This document shows positions 1 to 8,497 of a stretch of DNA of 64,000 nucleotides, in pieces. Source of the DNA: UBA7672 sp040398465 (GTDB lineage: Bacteria; Pseudomonadota; Alphaproteobacteria; Caulobacterales; Hyphomonadaceae); contig JBBAUA010000012.1 in NCBI GenBank assembly GCA_040398465.1, forward strand, positions 1-64,000, written 5' to 3'. The stretch's first letter is position 1, and each line of letters begins with the position of its first letter. The position numbers were made by a program, and so were the translations under genes. Below the pieces are notes generated by a model. The model saw only the letters and a program-made list of their open reading frames with translations. It made no database searches and was not told the origin of the DNA.

Positions 1-2
1 CA

Positions 3-32
3 AGGGCTAGCGAGCTGGCGGAGATCAAGTAA
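3..32 (+). CDS. C-terminal end of an upstream gene (partial)
   Basis: An open frame entering from the left edge ends with codons for ASELAEIK and a TAA stop. Only nine codons are visible, so the product cannot be named. A terminator-like hairpin about 30 bases further on supports the end of a rightward gene here. Confidence 0.4.
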   Translation, partial: RASELAEIK

Positions 33-59
33 GGTTTTGCTAACCTATGATAAACGAAT

Positions 60-93
60 CGGCGCGATCCTTCACGGACCGCGCCGGTTTTCG
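60..93 (+). terminator. Rho-independent terminator of the gene entering from the left
   Basis: A 7-bp GC stem (CGGCGCG at 60-66, CGCGCCG at 80-86) with a 13-base loop is followed by GTTTTCG. It lies between the stop at 32 and the small ORF at 185, and separates the two into different transcription units. Confidence 0.5.
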
Positions 94-133
94 TCGGGCC
101 TGGACAATAGCTGCGACCAGTGGAAGCGAACGC

Positions 134-158
134 GGAACGCTCCGTGCCGCCGGGCGTC
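134..158 (+). promoter_or_regulatory. EcfG-like general stress response promoter (near consensus)
   Basis: GGAAC at 134-138 is followed after exactly 16 bases by CGTC at 155-158. The alphaproteobacterial EcfG consensus is GGAAC-N16/17-CGTT, so one base of the -10 element differs. Initiation would fall about 20 bases before the GTG of the NepR-like ORF at 185. nepR operons are commonly autoregulated by EcfG, which makes the placement meaningful, but this is inference. Confidence 0.35.
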
Positions 159-184
159 TCTTCTCGCAGACATTGGGAAACAGC

Positions 185-376
185 GTGACAAAAGACCTCG
201 ATCAGCCGACGCGTACCCCCACCAACATCATGTGGCGGACGAGACGCTTTGCGGCCCCCCTGCGCGAGATCTACCCCGTGGATGCCTTCGCCACCGACGA
301 CCCGACCTCCGAGCAGTTCCTCGAGCTTCTGGAGCAGGCCGAGCGCCGGCTCTCGGCCCGGAAGCAGGGCTGCTAG
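185..376 (+). CDS. Small NepR-like protein (possible anti-sigma factor)
   Basis: This 63-residue ORF starts at GTG 185 behind GGGAAA; an in-frame ATG at 47 lies upstream of the putative promoter and is not preferred. The C-terminal half reads LREIY, then a Pro, then EQFLELLEQAERR, which resembles the NepR pattern (LRxxY, Pro, xxF, xxLL). NepR sequesters the stress sigma factor EcfG and is itself bound by PhyR. The spacing between Tyr and Phe is about three residues longer than usual, and no ecfG or phyR lies next to it; the neighbour is a convergent MFS gene that overlaps its stop by four bases. The assignment is tentative; otherwise it is a small protein of unknown function. Confidence 0.45.
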   Translation: MTKDLDQPTRTPTNIMWRTRRFAAPLREIYPVDAFATDDPTSEQFLELLEQAERRLSARKQGC

Positions 377-1746
377 ATTTCGCCATCGTCTTGGCCGGGG
401 GCGACGACTCGCCGCCGCCGAGGCTCATCCACCTTCCAGATCGTCACCACAAGCGCGACCGCCATCGTCACCACCGTGGCCACGAACGCCGCGTGATACC
501 CCCACACCATAACAAGCCCCGCCCCCACCAGCGGCGCCAGCGCCCCCGCCGCTCCCTCGGCCGTGTTCGACAGCGCCATACGCATCGGCACGTCGTGCGG
601 GTGTCCGTACTCGAGCACGATATTGCTGGTCGACATATTGAACCCAGACTGCCCCGCGCCGATCAGAACGAACGCCAGAGCATAGGTCTCCAGGGAGTTT
701 CCGAGCATCAGACCCGCGACGCCTGCAATGTTCATTGCCGTCGAGATGACAAAGGTTGAGCGAAAGCCCTGCCTGTCAGCGAGATAGCCCCACACCAGGT
801 TCGAGAGCGTGTCCGCGCCCATGTAGGCGATCGACAAGACAGCCAGCGTGGCGCCGAACGCCTCGGGCTGCGCCTCCGCCGTGATGCCGAGCGAGAAGAT
901 CGCGAACAGGAAGAAGAAGGGCTGCCCGATCCGCGAGCCCATCACCAGCGAACGCGCGACCATGAACCAGAAGAACCCGTCATCTTCGCGCATGAGGCCC
1001 GGCACGTCCTTAACACGCTCGCGCAGGCTCTTGCGCGCCCGCACCGTCGGCGGCTCCGGCTCGCGCATCAGCAACTGCAGCGCCGTCAGGCCGAGGCTCG
1101 TCAGAACGAACGCAACGAAGAATGTCGTCGCATAGCCATTGCCCCAGACATGGTTGGCCACCAGCCACGAGCCCGCGAAGTAGGACAGCAGCGCGGCGAT
1201 CAGCCCGCCCGTGAGATTGCGCCACGCCTGCAGCCTGCCCCGCAGCCGGATCGGGATTACTTTCGCAAGCAGAAGCTGGAATGCCACGCGCTGAGGCCCC
1301 TGGAAGAAGCCGAGCAGGAACAGGAACAGCAGCGCAAAGGCCAGCGCCACCGGCCCAACCATGAACCAACCCGAAATCGCCAGACCAAGGATCTGCACCC
1401 GCATCAGCACGCCCAGCGTCACCGACACCGGCATCACCTTCTTGCGATGCTCGATCTGGGATGCGCCAATGATCGGCGACACGATCATGCCCAGCTGCTG
1501 CAGGCTGGTACCGATGCCGACCCAGAAGTCCGAACCCGATATCGAATGCAGATAGGCCGGCACGAAGGTCGGCGTGTTGACCAGCCGAAATCCGGTCATT
1601 CCGAGCATGCCGTGCACATAGTGGCCGAGATAGTTCCGCTTGAGATTGTCCTCGACGAACTTGTCGTACGCCGCATCTGCCTCCACGACAGCGGAAGATC
1701 CTCTTTTGGGTATATCGTCCAAGACGATGTCCCTTCCCCGACGCAA
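373..1746 (-). CDS. MFS transporter
   Basis: A 457-residue integral membrane protein with about 12 hydrophobic segments in two halves joined by a charged central loop (EPEPPTVRARKSLRERVKD). The N-terminal 55 residues are hydrophilic and precede the first segment. Short charged loops such as ASQIEHRKK between segments and ADRQGFRS in the second half fit the major facilitator fold. The substrate cannot be read from the sequence. The gene converges on the NepR-like ORF with a four-base overlap and is followed on the other strand by a sugar dehydrogenase, but no shared operon exists. Confidence 0.8.
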   Translation of the reverse strand: MRRGRDIVLDDIPKRGSSAVVEADAAYDKFVEDNLKRNYLGHYVHGMLGMTGFRLVNTPTFVPAYLHSISGSDFWVGIGTSLQQLGMIVSPIIGASQIEHRKKVMPVSVTLGVLMRVQILGLAISGWFMVGPVALAFALLFLFLLGFFQGPQRVAFQLLLAKVIPIRLRGRLQAWRNLTGGLIAALLSYFAGSWLVANHVWGNGYATTFFVAFVLTSLGLTALQLLMREPEPPTVRARKSLRERVKDVPGLMREDDGFFWFMVARSLVMGSRIGQPFFFLFAIFSLGITAEAQPEAFGATLAVLSIAYMGADTLSNLVWGYLADRQGFRSTFVISTAMNIAGVAGLMLGNSLETYALAFVLIGAGQSGFNMSTSNIVLEYGHPHDVPMRMALSNTAEGAAGALAPLVGAGLVMVWGYHAAFVATVVTMAVALVVTIWKVDEPRRRRVVAPGQDDGEI

Positions 1747-1883
1747 GTCCCTGCCTGATGCCGGGGCTTGCCGTGAGTCGCTTCTAGTCCCGCAGCGCCG
1801 ACACTTGAAGTGTGGCGCGTTGCAGCGTCTATGAATTCGGCGCGGTGCGCACTTTCGAAGCTGAAGCCAGGACGGAACTCGAC

Positions 1884-3146
1884 ATGAAACGACTGCTGAT
1901 CGCCCTCGCCGCCGGGGCCGTGTTCGCTCCCGCCGCCTTCGCCCCCCAAGCCTTGGCCCAGGTCGCGCCCAAGCCGACGCCCGAACAGCTGGCCATGACC
2001 TACGCTGAAGACGAACTCAGCCTCGAAAAGTGCGGCGTCCCTCGCAATGCCGGCGACGACTACCGCCCCACCCCGATGATGCCCGACCAGACCCGCGCCC
2101 CGCGCATTAACTCCTCGCAGGACTACAATGTGGACGTCGTGGCCTCCGGCCTGCCGAACGCCTGGGCGCTCGCCTTCCTGCCGTCCGGCGAAATGCTGGT
2201 CACCATCCGCGGCGAGGGTCTCCGCCTGATCTCGGCAGACGGCAAGACCTCCAATCCGGTCACGGGCACGCCGGTGATCAAGAACGCCATCCGCCTGTTC
2301 GGCATGCACGACGTCATCCTGGACCGCGACTTCGCGAGCAACCGCATGCTCTATCTCGCCTACGTCACCACGCCGGAAGGCAAGCCGATGACCGGTTCCG
2401 TCGTGCGCGCGAAACTCTCTGCCGACGGCAAGTCGCTCGAGGACTACACCGTCCTCAAGGAAGGCCCCGGCATGATCCCGCGCCGCATCGTCCAGGCGCC
2501 GGACTCGACGCTCTTCATCCAGACGGCCGACATCATCACGCCCTATGTAAGCGTCCAGAACCTCGGCAGCCCGCAGGGCAAGGTGCTGCGCATCAACACC
2601 AACGGCACCATCCCCGGCTCCAACCCCTTCGTCCCCACCAAGGGCGCCGACCCATCGGTCTACGCCCTTGGCATCCGCGATCCGCAGGGCATGACGCTTC
2701 ACCCGACCACGGGCGAACTCTGGCTGATCGAGAACGAGCCGCGCGGCGGCGACGAACTGAACGTCATCCAGGCCGGCAAGAACTATGGCTTCCCACTGAT
2801 CTCCTACGGCCGCGACAATGACGGCAAGCTGCTCAATGGCGGCCTGACGCAGAAGGCCGGCCTCGAACAGCCCGTGTACTTCTGGACGCCCTCGGTCGCG
2901 CTGTCCGGCATGACGATCTATGATGGCGCAGCCTTCCCCAGCTGGCGCGGCGACGTCTTCGCCGGCGGCCTCTCGGGCATGCAGCTGATCCGCCTCGACA
3001 TGGAAAACGGCCGCGTCGTCGGCGAGGAGAAACTGCTGCGCGACAAGTGCAAACGCATCCGCGACGTGCGGCAAGGGCCGGGCGGCATGCTCTACGTGCT
3101 GACGGATGATGCGAATGGAGAGATCTGGAAGATCTCGCCGAAATAG
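1884..3146 (+). CDS. PQQ-dependent sugar dehydrogenase (soluble aldose dehydrogenase family)
   Basis: The 420-residue protein starts with a Sec signal peptide (MKRLLIALAAGAVFAPAAFA, cleavage near ALAQ), so it should act in the periplasm. The body is a six-bladed propeller of the glucose/sorbosone dehydrogenase family. Typical stretches are GLPNAWALAFLPSG, VLRINTNG, YALGIRDPQG and ENEPRGGDELN, the last part of the PQQ and Ca binding region. Such enzymes oxidise aldose sugars with PQQ and pass electrons to the respiratory chain. ATG 1884 was chosen over an upstream in-frame start because the signal peptide begins there. No PQQ biosynthesis genes occur in this window. Confidence 0.85.
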   Translation: MKRLLIALAAGAVFAPAAFAPQALAQVAPKPTPEQLAMTYAEDELSLEKCGVPRNAGDDYRPTPMMPDQTRAPRINSSQDYNVDVVASGLPNAWALAFLPSGEMLVTIRGEGLRLISADGKTSNPVTGTPVIKNAIRLFGMHDVILDRDFASNRMLYLAYVTTPEGKPMTGSVVRAKLSADGKSLEDYTVLKEGPGMIPRRIVQAPDSTLFIQTADIITPYVSVQNLGSPQGKVLRINTNGTIPGSNPFVPTKGADPSVYALGIRDPQGMTLHPTTGELWLIENEPRGGDELNVIQAGKNYGFPLISYGRDNDGKLLNGGLTQKAGLEQPVYFWTPSVALSGMTIYDGAAFPSWRGDVFAGGLSGMQLIRLDMENGRVVGEEKLLRDKCKRIRDVRQGPGGMLYVLTDDANGEIWKISPK

Positions 3147-3167
3147 ACAGCTGTGAACACGGCCTCG

Positions 3168-3273
3168 TCCTTCGAGACGCGGACTTCGTCCGCTCCTCAG
3201 GATGAGGCCTCTCCACGATCACCGATACTGGGAAAGCCCTCATCCTGAGGAGGCCAAAGGCCGTCTCGAAGGA
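3168..3273. repeat. Nested inverted repeat between convergent genes
   Basis: Outer arms of 12 bp (3168-3179 and 3262-3273) enclose perfect inner 15-bp arms (3193-3207 and 3238-3252), which carry the core CCTCAGGATGAGG. The element lies between the stops of the sugar dehydrogenase and the convergent Fe-S scaffold gene. Similar nested repeats occur at 23199-23320 and 60273-60331. Confidence 0.75.
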
Positions 3274-3295
3274 GGAGGCGGCTCACCGGCGATAG

Positions 3296-3730
3296 TTACG
3301 CCACCCCCAGCGCCTTCCGCATCGCCTCGACCGCGGCATCAAACGCCAGCATCGTCGAGATATGACGCGGCGGGTATTCCCGCACCGGCTGCAGGTGACG
3401 CAGCTCCCAGAACAGGCCACCAGGCGGCTCCGCCCCATCCTTCAGCATCGCGCGCAACGCATCGCGCGCCGCCTCGATCTCCTCGAGTGAGCGCCCCACC
3501 GCATGCCGTGTCAGGATCGATGACGCAGCCTGCCCCAGCGCGCACGCTTTGGGTTCCACCGCGATCTCCGCGATGCGCCCCTCCGCGTCGAGCTTCACAT
3601 CCACCTCCACGGTGGACCCGCACACGCGCGACACCTTCAGCGACGACCCCTGCGCATCGCCGAGCCGGCCGAGATGCGGAATGTCCGCCGCCAGCTCCAG
3701 AACGCGATTGTGGTACAGGTCACCGAACAT
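3296..3730 (-). CDS. Iron-sulfur cluster assembly scaffold protein (IscU/SufU/NifU-N-like)
   Basis: The 144-residue protein has the NifU N-terminal fold with cysteines at Cys37 (SRVCGST) and Cys63 (PKACALGQAAS). The third cysteine of classical IscU is absent; the region reads VREYPPRHIST, as in a divergent alphaproteobacterial branch. It may still take part in Fe-S assembly, but a normal IscU role should not be assumed. The start at 3730 (MFGDLY) was preferred over 3814 because the added N-terminus lies in repeat-derived sequence. Confidence 0.75.
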   Translation of the reverse strand: MFGDLYHNRVLELAADIPHLGRLGDAQGSSLKVSRVCGSTVEVDVKLDAEGRIAEIAVEPKACALGQAASSILTRHAVGRSLEEIEAARDALRAMLKDGAEPPGGLFWELRHLQPVREYPPRHISTMLAFDAAVEAMRKALGVA

Positions 3731-3774
3731 AGTGCGTATGTCGGGCGGATTAGGGTGGGGATCAAGCCTCTCAG

Positions 3775-3903
3775 AGTCATTCTCGGGGAAGCCGAAGGCG
3801 CATCCCGAGAACATCGGTTGTAGAAGCGCGGGAACTCACAAGACTACGCATGAAGCTCTCAACCGGCAATCCCGGCACTCACTTCGTTCGGCCGAGAATG
3901 ACT
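3775..3903. repeat. Inverted repeat element
   Basis: Perfect 12-bp arms AGTCATTCTCGG (3775-3786) and CCGAGAATGACT (3892-3903) bound 105 bases that contain a smaller CTCGGG/CCCGAG hairpin next to the left arm. The right arm runs into the stop codon of the hydrolase at 3903. It sits between two leftward genes and could act as an mRNA-stabilising or attenuating hairpin. Confidence 0.65.
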
Positions 3904-4847
3904 CAGGTAGCGGAAACCCGCGCAAAGAACGCCGCGACCATATCCGCAAACGTATCCTGCACGATCAGGTCCGAATGCCCACCGCCCACGAACTCGACAT
4001 ACTCCGCAGCGACGCCCTCATCCTTCAGCGCCTTGCCCACTGAGCGGGCCAGCTGAACCGGCAGCGTGCCATCCTTCTCGCCGCCGAGCACCAGCACAGG
4101 CCCCTTGAAATCCTTCAGGGCATTGGCAACGTCGATGTCGCCAAACCCTTCAGCAATCTCGATCCGAACGAACGGCGCCGCGAACCAGGGCGTCCACGCC
4201 TGTGCGACCTCGCGGGCGTTGCGCGCCGACGTCTCGATGATCAGTCCGTCCGTCTCGGGCAGCCGCGCCGCCAGCTCCGAACACACCAGTCCGCCCAGCG
4301 AGTGCCCCCACAGCACGATCTTCCGGCCCGCCGCTTTCTCGCGCACCAGCGGCACGATCTCGTCCGCCATCTGTTGGAATCTCTCGGGGCTCGCCGTTCC
4401 ACCCGTCTCGCCATAGCCGGGATAGTCGAACAGCAGCACATCGCCATGCGGGATCGCCACCACCGTGTAGCGATAACCGCTGCGCTGCCGTGTCGACGCG
4501 TTGCCCCCACACCGCACCACCAGGGCGTCAGCGGGCGCTGCACGCGTCACCAGCGTGTAGGCCAGCCCGCCCTCGCCCGTGCCAAACCGGCCGTGCTCGA
4601 TCTTCGCTTCGACAAAAGGCGCGGCCTGCTTCGGAAAACCAGCATCGGCCTCAGCGCGGCTTTTCCAGACATAGTTCCAGTCCGCTTCGGACTGGAACGC
4701 ACGCTCGCCGATCATCGTCTGGCCGGTCTGCTTCGCCAGCGCTTCGTCATATGCGATCGGCTCGAACACCGTCGTCTCGTCGATGCTGACGACCATGCAA
4801 GCGCTCAGCGACAGCGCAGCGGCGCAGGCTATCACACGGTGGATCAT
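3903..4847 (-). CDS. Lipoprotein alpha/beta hydrolase
   Basis: The 314-residue protein begins with a lipoprotein signal (MIHRVIACAAALSLSAC, lipobox LSAC), so it is probably membrane-anchored. The nucleophile elbow reads WGHSLGGL, and the oxyanion region is near LLFDYPGYGETGG. A late GGGHSD supplies the likely catalytic His, and VLGGEKDGTLP the acidic residue. The substrate is unknown; serine esterases of this shape are common. Its ATG overlaps the TGA of the CHAD gene (ATGA), indicating translational coupling as the third gene of a lipoprotein-CHAD-hydrolase operon. Confidence 0.8.
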   Translation of the reverse strand: MIHRVIACAAALSLSACMVVSIDETTVFEPIAYDEALAKQTGQTMIGERAFQSEADWNYVWKSRAEADAGFPKQAAPFVEAKIEHGRFGTGEGGLAYTLVTRAAPADALVVRCGGNASTRQRSGYRYTVVAIPHGDVLLFDYPGYGETGGTASPERFQQMADEIVPLVREKAAGRKIVLWGHSLGGLVCSELAARLPETDGLIIETSARNAREVAQAWTPWFAAPFVRIEIAEGFGDIDVANALKDFKGPVLVLGGEKDGTLPVQLARSVGKALKDEGVAAEYVEFVGGGHSDLIVQDTFADMVAAFFARVSAT

Positions 4848-5716
4848 GCCTGCTCCTGTCCAGCCATCACCGGCGGGGCCAGTTCCTTCATCCACGCTTT
4901 CGGCTTCTCCGAGAACAGCGCCGCGCCCGCCGCACGCGCTCCGGTCACGAGCGACTTGCGTCTCGCATCCAGCACGTTGAGAAAGCCCGCCGGCCGCTCG
5001 CGCCAGCGCTTCACGCCCGCCGCCACAACCTCGATGTCCTGAACCTCGCCCAGCAATTCCGCGAGATCGCGCACGCCGGCGACGCGCCGGTCAAGCGCAT
5101 CCGGAAACTGCTGCCGCATCAACCTTGCCTGCAGCGCGTGATACTTCGCCTGCTTGCGCCACTCGTGCAGAAGCTCGGGCTCCTCGCTGTCGAGGGCCGC
5201 GTGCATCGCATTGCGAGCCATGCGGTATGTCTCGGCCAGCGCCGCCGCCAGATGCCCGCGCTCTCCGCGCTCAAGCTGCGGTACAAGCTGATCCGCGCGC
5301 TCATCCAGCCCGGCCGTGAACACAGCGATCGCCTCGCCTGCCTCAACCGTGCCGCGTTGCTTCTGGAAACGCTCTTCCAACTTGCGCGTCACGTCCACGC
5401 CGACCCGCGTCACCAGGAATGGCCGCAGAGTCTCCAGCGCCTCGATCCGCGCCCCGGCGTCACGCAGCTCCGACAGCAGCCGCGCCTGATCGCGCCACCA
5501 GCGGTTCTCGCGATCGAACGACTTGCCCTTCATCAGAGGCCGCGCCAGCCGCAACGCCGCGCGTATCCGCTTGCAGCGAACCCGCGCCTTGTGCGCGAAC
5601 GCCGAGGATTCCTGCTGCGCCTCGGCGCATTCGGCCGACAGCTTCTCCACCTGTTCGCGGATCACGCGGCTCAGCCCCTCGTGGGGCGTCTCGTGAGGGA
5701 CGAGGACGAAGCTCAT
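4844..5716 (-). CDS. CHAD domain-containing protein
   Basis: The 290-residue alpha-helical protein carries conserved His, Lys and Arg residues typical of CHAD: FAHKARVRCKRIRAAL near residue 40 and LLHEWRKQAKYHALQ near residue 190. CHAD domains bind polyphosphate and often pair with CYTH phosphatases or sit near PHA genes; no CYTH domain is present here. Start 5716 (MSFVLVPHE) is preferred over 5779 because the upstream extension overlaps the preceding gene. It lies 7 bases after the lipoprotein gene and is coupled by ATGA to the hydrolase. Confidence 0.85.
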   Translation of the reverse strand: MSFVLVPHETPHEGLSRVIREQVEKLSAECAEAQQESSAFAHKARVRCKRIRAALRLARPLMKGKSFDRENRWWRDQARLLSELRDAGARIEALETLRPFLVTRVGVDVTRKLEERFQKQRGTVEAGEAIAVFTAGLDERADQLVPQLERGERGHLAAALAETYRMARNAMHAALDSEEPELLHEWRKQAKYHALQARLMRQQFPDALDRRVAGVRDLAELLGEVQDIEVVAAGVKRWRERPAGFLNVLDARRKSLVTGARAAGAALFSEKPKAWMKELAPPVMAGQEQA

Positions 5717-5723
5717 GCCGGGC

Positions 5724-6161
5724 TCAATTTCCGTTATCGTTGTAGTTGCGATTGGGGTCGCGCATGTGCAGGCGCACATAGTGCGCTTCCGGGCGCGGCT
5801 GGCTCGGCCAGAACTTCACCGTCCATGAATGCACGTTGTCATTCACCGAATAGACCCGCTCGCATTCCAGCTCGGGCACCGGCGCGCCATCGGGCCGATT
5901 GCCGTCCCGACATGTGAATCCGTCCGCCTCGAAAACCTTGCGCGCCTCGGCGGCCTGTCCGCCCTGCCACCTGCCCCCGATGAAGCGGCGGAAGTCCTGG
6001 TCGACCGCGCCCTCAGCGTCGCGATCCCAGAATCCGAAATTCGTGCCGGCCGGCCCCGGCCCCTGCGGCGGACGCGGCCCGCCCGTGTTGATCACGGTTG
6101 TCGAGCACGCCGCCATCGCGAGCAGCGTGATCCCGGCCAATAGTGTCTGCGCAAGCTTCAT
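5724..6161 (-). CDS. Small putative lipoprotein
   Basis: The 145-residue protein has a lipoprotein signal peptide (MKLAQTLLAGITLLAMAAC) and a Pro/Gly-rich linker. A soluble part follows with two cysteines (GFTCRDG and ELECERVY) that could form a disulfide. No family was recognised. ATG 6161 was chosen because GGGAAGGG lies at suitable distance; an ATG at 6167 is too close. It heads an operon with the CHAD and hydrolase genes. Confidence 0.65.
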   Translation of the reverse strand: MKLAQTLLAGITLLAMAACSTTVINTGGPRPPQGPGPAGTNFGFWDRDAEGAVDQDFRRFIGGRWQGGQAAEARKVFEADGFTCRDGNRPDGAPVPELECERVYSVNDNVHSWTVKFWPSQPRPEAHYVRLHMRDPNRNYNDNGN

Positions 6162-6240
6162 GAGCATGCCCTTCCCGAACAACCCGCCCTAGTAATCGAG
6201 CATAGACCGCGCCGCCCCGCCGTCAAACAGCAGGCCAACA

Positions 6241-6924
6241 TCACGGGGCGCCCTGTCGAAGCCCGACAAGCCCCGCCAGCCAGTCCAGCATCGCCGGCAG
6301 CTGCTGGATGAATACCAATGTCACAAACGAAACCGCCACAAGCGCAACAACGGAAACCACCAGCCCGACAGCGACGATCGCCCCGTCGCGCTGCGCTAGA
6401 CCCATACCCAGCACCGCGCACGCCAGCGCCGGCGGAAAATTCCCGCCCGGGGGCAGCGGCAGGATTAGCACGATCGCCATGATCAGGACGATGACGCCGA
6501 TGAAAACCGCACCCGCCCGTCCTGTCAGGAACAGCAGGCGCGGCTTCATCACCCGCTCGATCGTCTGCAAGCGCGGCGCTAGCCCCTCGAAAGCGCCGAC
6601 GATCGTCTTCCGGTCGAACTCGCGTTTCGAAAGGATGCCCGGCAACCACAAATCCTCGCGTCCGATCACCATCTGCACGGCCACGATCAGCAGGATGATC
6701 CCGACAACCGTGGGCACGCCCGGCGGCATCGGCACGATGGACGGCAGCGAAAACAGCAGCACAGCCAGACCGAACGAGCGCGCATCCAGTGCATCGAGAA
6801 TCTGCTTCACCGACACCTTCTCGCTCTCGCCGCGCACAGCCCGCAGCAACACCTCCGACGTCGGAACGCTGGTGGCGCCAAGGTGCGATGTGTCGTGTTC
6901 CGGCGGTGTCAGATGCGTCTCCAT
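6241..6924 (-). CDS. exoD: ExoD family exopolysaccharide synthesis protein
   Basis: The 227-residue protein has a soluble N-terminus and four or five membrane segments. The motifs LLFSLPSIVPMPPGVPTVVG and LPLPPGGNFPPALA are the paired hydrophobic Pro/Gly signatures of ExoD. ExoD was named from rhizobial mutants with altered exopolysaccharide and alkali sensitivity; the biochemical activity is unknown. Its start lies 16 bases inside the end of cysS, so the two are probably co-translated. Confidence 0.8.
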   Translation of the reverse strand: METHLTPPEHDTSHLGATSVPTSEVLLRAVRGESEKVSVKQILDALDARSFGLAVLLFSLPSIVPMPPGVPTVVGIILLIVAVQMVIGREDLWLPGILSKREFDRKTIVGAFEGLAPRLQTIERVMKPRLLFLTGRAGAVFIGVIVLIMAIVLILPLPPGGNFPPALACAVLGMGLAQRDGAIVAVGLVVSVVALVAVSFVTLVFIQQLPAMLDWLAGLVGLRQGAP

Positions 6925-8282
6925 GTCGAGCCGTCCGGGCCGTCCATGATCTCGATGCCCTCCGCCGCGAGCTCCTTGCGGATGCGATCGGCCTCCGCAA
7001 AATCCTTCGCCTTGCGCGCCGCGAACCGTGCGGCCACCCGATCGTCGATCGCCTGCGCCTGGGACGCGTCACCCCGCGCCCAGTCATCCGGATCGGCCTG
7101 CAGCAGCCCCAGCAACGCCCCGGCCGCCAGCAACTGTCCCTTGAAGCGCGGCCAGTCGGCGGGATCGGCCTTGTTGGCTTCCGTTGCCAGCGCAGAGAGT
7201 TCAGCCAGCGCATCCGGCGTGTTGAGATCATCGCACAGCGCCGCGATCACCCCATCCGGCACGCCGGTGTTGTCCGCCCGCGCGCCCTTCATCCGCCGCA
7301 GCGCATTATAGAGTCCGTTCAGCGTCGACTTGCTCTCCTTCAGCAGATCGCCAGTGAAATCCAGCGGCTGCCGGTAGTGTCCCTTAAGCAGTGCAAAGCG
7401 CAGCGTCTCGCCGTCCCATTCCTTCAGCAGGTCATGCACCAGCTTCACATTGCCCAGCGACTTGGACATCTTCTCGGAGTCCATCGACAGGAAACCATTG
7501 TGCAGCCAGTACCGCGCCATCGGCTTGCCATGCGCGCACTCGCTCTGCGCGATCTCGTTCTCATGGTGCGGAAAGATCAGGTCGAGACCACCTGCATGAA
7601 TGTCGATCGTCTCGCCGAGCACGGCCTTCGCCATCGCCGAGCATTCGATATGCCAGCCCGGCCGCCCCTCGCCCCAAGGCGATGGCCAGCGCGCCTCCGC
7701 CGGCTCGCCAGGCTTCGCAGCCTTCCACAGCGCAAAGTCCGCCGGGTCTCTTTTCCCCGCATCAACCTCGACCCGCGCGCCTGCCACCATGTCGTCCCGC
7801 GAGCGACCGGAAAGCTTCCCGTAATCCGCCATCGACGGCACGTGGAACAGCACGCCGTCCTTGCCCGGATAGGCATGGCCCTTGTCGACCAGCGTGCCGA
7901 TGATCTCGACCATGCCCGCGATGTAGTCGGTCGCATGCGGACGATGCGTCGGCTCGATCACCCCCAGCGCGCCCATGTCCTCGCGATAGATGCGCTCGAA
8001 TTGCGCCGTGATCTCGGCGATCGGCCGTCCGGCCTCCGCCGCGGCGGCGATGATCTTGTCGTCCACATCCGTGATGTTGGCCGCATAGACCACATGGCTT
8101 TCGCCGTATTTCGCCCGCAGCAGGCGAAACAGCACATCGAATGCGACAGGCGGCCGCGCATTGCCGATATGGGCGTAGGAATAGACCGTCGGCCCGCAGA
8201 CATACATCGTCACCCGCTGCGGGTTTTCCGGCGAAAAGACCTGCTTTTCGCGGCTCAGCGTGTTGTAGAGACGTATGTCCAT
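6909..8282 (-). CDS. cysS: Cysteinyl-tRNA synthetase
   Basis: The 457-residue cytoplasmic class I aminoacyl-tRNA synthetase charges tRNA-Cys with cysteine. Visible signatures are the Zn-binding YVCGPTVY near residue 29, the HIGH-like HIGNARP, HIECSAMA, the Zn-binding PHHENEIAQSE and the KMSKSLGN loop near residue 270. The length is normal. It is the first of two overlapping genes with exoD, whose start lies inside its 3' end. Confidence 0.95.
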   Translation of the reverse strand: MDIRLYNTLSREKQVFSPENPQRVTMYVCGPTVYSYAHIGNARPPVAFDVLFRLLRAKYGESHVVYAANITDVDDKIIAAAAEAGRPIAEITAQFERIYREDMGALGVIEPTHRPHATDYIAGMVEIIGTLVDKGHAYPGKDGVLFHVPSMADYGKLSGRSRDDMVAGARVEVDAGKRDPADFALWKAAKPGEPAEARWPSPWGEGRPGWHIECSAMAKAVLGETIDIHAGGLDLIFPHHENEIAQSECAHGKPMARYWLHNGFLSMDSEKMSKSLGNVKLVHDLLKEWDGETLRFALLKGHYRQPLDFTGDLLKESKSTLNGLYNALRRMKGARADNTGVPDGVIAALCDDLNTPDALAELSALATEANKADPADWPRFKGQLLAAGALLGLLQADPDDWARGDASQAQAIDDRVAARFAARKAKDFAEADRIRKELAAEGIEIMDGPDGSTWRRI

Positions 8283-8497
8283 AAGTCGGGTCTTTTCGTT
8301 CCGTTAGGAAGTTTGAATCAGGGTTTCCGCCATGTATTCCCGGGCGTCAGGCTGGCGTTTTCGCAACAGGCGCCTATGTGTCACCAACCCCTCGCCTGAG
8401 CAATCTGGTCTGGCGGGCCAGTCATTTTAAGGGCGCCGTGATGCCCGGGCGGGAAACCATGAGGGTTTTCCGGCCCCAGTAACGGAAGGGACCGGCC

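Noticed and set aside
1596..3074. A 492-residue open frame on the minus strand across the sugar dehydrogenase gene
   Set aside because: It is an antisense frame of a high-GC gene; its composition (Arg, Asp, Ala, Val rich) and the lack of family features mark it as a shadow. The plus-strand product is a clear PQQ dehydrogenase.
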